Below, piece by piece: positions 3,301-5,231 of a stretch of 5,231 bases of DNA. The notes below the pieces were generated by a model. It ran no database searches and was not told the origin of the DNA. It saw only the letters and a list, made by a program, of their open reading frames with translations. The position numbers were made by a program, and so were the translations under genes. Numbering within the stretch: the stretch's first letter is position 1; the number at the start of each line of letters is the position of its first letter. Location: contig JAEVYW010000153.1 of the NCBI GenBank assembly GCA_023392555.1, positions 1-5,231 of the forward strand, written 5' to 3'. The stretch comes from Pseudomonadota bacterium (GTDB taxonomy: Bacteria > Pseudomonadota > Alphaproteobacteria > Sphingomonadales > Sphingomonadaceae).

Positions 3301-5231
3301 GCGCGGCCCCGGCGGCCGGTTGGGGTCGGGCCGAATCACCTGCGGCTGATTGGGATTGACCGGCTGCGGTTGCGGTTGCGGCTGGCGCTGGTTGGGCGGA
3401 AGGACCCGATCCAGCCATTCCTGATCCACCTGCTGATCGGTCGTCGGCTGCTGCGGGATCTGCTGTCCCGGATAAGGCTGCTGATCGCCGGGTAGCGGAT
3501 TGCCGTTTTCGTCGACGAGCGGCTCGAAGCCGATCTGGTTCTCGTCCCAGCCCGCTTCTTCAGAGGTGAGATCCCAGTCGGGCATCGGCACTTCGGTCTG
3601 GAAATTCTCGACCGGCCGCTTGGCCACCGCAACGGTCATGAAATCATGAAAGGCGCGTGCCGGCGCGGTGCCACCCTGAAGACCGGCAATCGGGCGCGCG
3701 TCATCGCGACCCATCCAAACGCCGGTCGTCAGGCCGCTCGAGAAGCCGATGAACCAGCCGTCCTTGTTGGAGGTGGTCGTCCCCGTCTTGCCCGCGACCG
3801 GGCGCCCGATTGCAGCGGCGCGGCCGGTGCCGGTCATGACCGCCGACTGCAGCAGGTCCGTCATCTCAGCGGCAACCCAAGGCGCAACCAGAACGCGGCC
3901 TTCCTGCTCATGCTGCTGGTACAGAAGCTTTCCGTCGGCCGTCATCACACGCCGAATCGCGTAGGGCGTGACGGCGACGCCCTGGTTCCCGACTGAGGCA
4001 AAGGCCCGGGTCATGTCGATCAGACGTACGTCGCTCGTTCCGAGCACCATCGAGGGATAGGTCGAAAGCTGGCTGCTAATGCCGAACCGCCTAGCCATGT
4101 CGGCAATCGTGCCGAAGCCGAGCTGGGCGCCGATCTTGGCGCTGATCGTGTTGATCGACCGCGAAAAGGCTTCCCTCAGGGTGACGGGACCGGCGTAGGT
4201 CCGCGTGGAGTTGCGCGGCGTCCATCCTTCGATCGTCACCGGCTCGTCGACGATCGTGTCGGTCGGCTTCATCCCCGATTCGAGTGCCGAGAGGTAGACG
4301 AACAGCTTGAACGCCGAGCCCGGCTGGCGCTGGGCCTGGGTCGCGCGATTGTAGATCGAATCGACATAATCTCGGCCGCCGATCATCGCGCGAACCGCTC
4401 CGTCGCGGTCGATTGCGACCAGGGCGCCCTGGGCGCCCTTCGGCGTATTCGCTGCGATCGCCCGTTCGGCTGCGGCCTGCGCTCCGACATCGAGCGTGGT
4501 CCACACGTCGATGGGCTCGCTGGTCTCGTCGATGAGCGTATCCAGTTGGGGCAGGGCCCAGTCGGTGAAGTAGCGCACGCTATTCTGCTTGGCCGTCGCC
4601 TGGATCTTGATCGCCGCGGGGTCGGCGTTTGCCGCGCGCTCCGGGCTGACGAAGCCGTTCTGGACCATCGACTGGATGACGACCGCAGACCTGTCTCGCG
4701 CTGCCTGGACGTCGGCGGTCGGGGAATAGCTGGACGGCGCCTTGACGAGGCCGGCGATGATCGCGGCTTCGCCGAGCGAGAGCGAGCGGGCGCTGTGGCC
4801 GAAGAAACGGCGCGAAGCGGCGTCGATACCGTAAGCGCCGCCGCCGAAATAAACGCGATTGAGGTAGAGTTCGAGGATCTGGTTCTTCGAGAACTTCCGC
4901 TCGATCGCCAGCGCGAGGACGGCTTCCTTGACCTTGCGCCCAAACGTCCGGCTGTTGGTGAGGAAGATGTTACGAGCGAGCTGCTGCGTGATTGTCGAGC
5001 CGCCCTGCGCCCAGGCGCCGCGGTCTACGCGGACCTTGACTGCGCGAGCGACGCCGATCGGGTCGACGCCAGGGTGCGAGCGGAAACGCTTGTCCTCGAC
5101 GGCAATCATCGCAGCGCGCATTTCAGGCGGAATGTCGTTGTAACGCAGCCACTGCCCGAAGCTGGGGCCGAGATTGACGAGAACGACGCCGGTCGACGAT
5201 CGGACGCGGATCATCTGGCCCAGATCAGAGC
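3247..5231 (-). CDS. Class A (bifunctional) penicillin-binding protein, PBP1A family, 5' end outside the window
   Basis: This enzyme polymerises and cross-links peptidoglycan at the outer face of the inner membrane. Residues are numbered from the Met at 5214, which is internal: the frame stays open through SDLGQ to the window edge, so the cytoplasmic tail and membrane anchor are missing. The GT51 glycosyltransferase (about 18-190) shows VEDKRF with catalytic Glu40, QGGSTITQQLARN (70-82), RKVKEAVLALAIERKFS with Glu97, and LYLNRVYFGGGAYG (116-129). The transpeptidase (about 215-530) has Ser300-AF-Lys303, Ser353-I-Asn355 and Lys476-TGT. All expected catalytic residues are present. The linker between domains is short, with no room for the OB-fold insert of E. 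coli PBP1a, so this is the shorter class. After 540 comes an acidic stretch, then a tail (571-655) with 25 Pro and 20 Gln in 85 residues. The stop lies inside the convergent metallopeptidase gene. Confidence 0.95.
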   Translation of the reverse strand, partial: SDLGQMIRVRSSTGVVLVNLGPSFGQWLRYNDIPPEMRAAMIAVEDKRFRSHPGVDPIGVARAVKVRVDRGAWAQGGSTITQQLARNIFLTNSRTFGRKVKEAVLALAIERKFSKNQILELYLNRVYFGGGAYGIDAASRRFFGHSARSLSLGEAAIIAGLVKAPSSYSPTADVQAARDRSAVVIQSMVQNGFVSPERAANADPAAIKIQATAKQNSVRYFTDWALPQLDTLIDETSEPIDVWTTLDVGAQAAAERAIAANTPKGAQGALVAIDRDGAVRAMIGGRDYVDSIYNRATQAQRQPGSAFKLFVYLSALESGMKPTDTIVDEPVTIEGWTPRNSTRTYAGPVTLREAFSRSINTISAKIGAQLGFGTIADMARRFGISSQLSTYPSMVLGTSDVRLIDMTRAFASVGNQGVAVTPYAIRRVMTADGKLLYQQHEQEGRVLVAPWVAAEMTDLLQSAVMTGTGRAAAIGRPVAGKTGTTTSNKDGWFIGFSSGLTTGVWMGRDDARPIAGLQGGTAPARAFHDFMTVAVAKRPVENFQTEVPMPDWDLTSEEAGWDENQIGFEPLVDENGNPLPGDQQPYPGQQIPQQPTTDQQVDQEWLDRVLPPNQRQPQPQPQPVNPNQPQVIRPDPNRPPGPRSVAPPQSPQPGSPTPQQ
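3365..3382. repeat. Hexamer tandem repeat in the PBP tail (TGCGGT, TGCGGT, TGCGGC)
   Basis: Three consecutive six-base units, the last with one change, lie in the minus-strand PBP gene and encode part of its Gln-Pro dipeptide run (611-618). Because the unit is two codons long, gain or loss of a unit would add or remove one Gln-Pro pair without shifting the frame. Confidence 0.6.

Noticed and set aside
3646..5143. Open frames of 71-186 codons on both strands within the PBP gene
   Set aside because: They are out-of-frame shadows of a gene whose catalytic motifs are all intact in one frame.

Overview
The window is GC-rich and every recognisable protein looks alphaproteobacterial, most likely from the order Sphingomonadales (Sphingomonas-like). 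Pointers are an MmcB-type DNA repair protein, a short penicillin-binding protein of the type I associate with sphingomonads, a periplasmic SleB-type cell wall hydrolase and a YcgN-type cysteine cluster protein. I see no rRNA, tRNA, CRISPR array, insertion sequence or phage gene. The assignment rests on remembered family features, not on a search.

Layout. Positions 1-253 hold no supportable gene; the part nearest the first gene contains several inverted repeats that could fold in a 5' leader. Then come a secreted SleB-like cell wall hydrolase (254-916, +) and mmcB (975-1469, +, GTG start). Converging on mmcB with only 3 bases between stop codons is an exported ankyrin-repeat protein (2096-1473, -). 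A 54-base divergent spacer separates it from a YcgN/UPF0260 cysteine cluster protein (2151-2603, +). That gene overlaps the next one, a YgjP/DUF45-type zinc metallopeptidase (2560 or 2587-3300, +), in what looks like a two-gene operon. The rest is a class A (bifunctional) penicillin-binding protein on the minus strand (5231-3247). Its N-terminal transmembrane part lies beyond the right edge, and its proline/glutamine-rich tail overlaps the end of the metallopeptidase by 54 bases.

Together this is a compact chromosomal housekeeping region with an envelope theme: a peptidoglycan synthase, a putative peptidoglycan hydrolase and a periplasmic ankyrin protein, beside one DNA repair gene and two small genes of poorly defined role. 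I find no convincing new multi-gene system. The points most worth a second look are the codon-in-phase antisense overlap of the metallopeptidase and PBP 3' ends, the in-frame hexamer repeat in the PBP tail, the possibly folded leader of the hydrolase, and the start region of mmcB, which lacks a Shine-Dalgarno sequence and carries a GTTC direct repeat.
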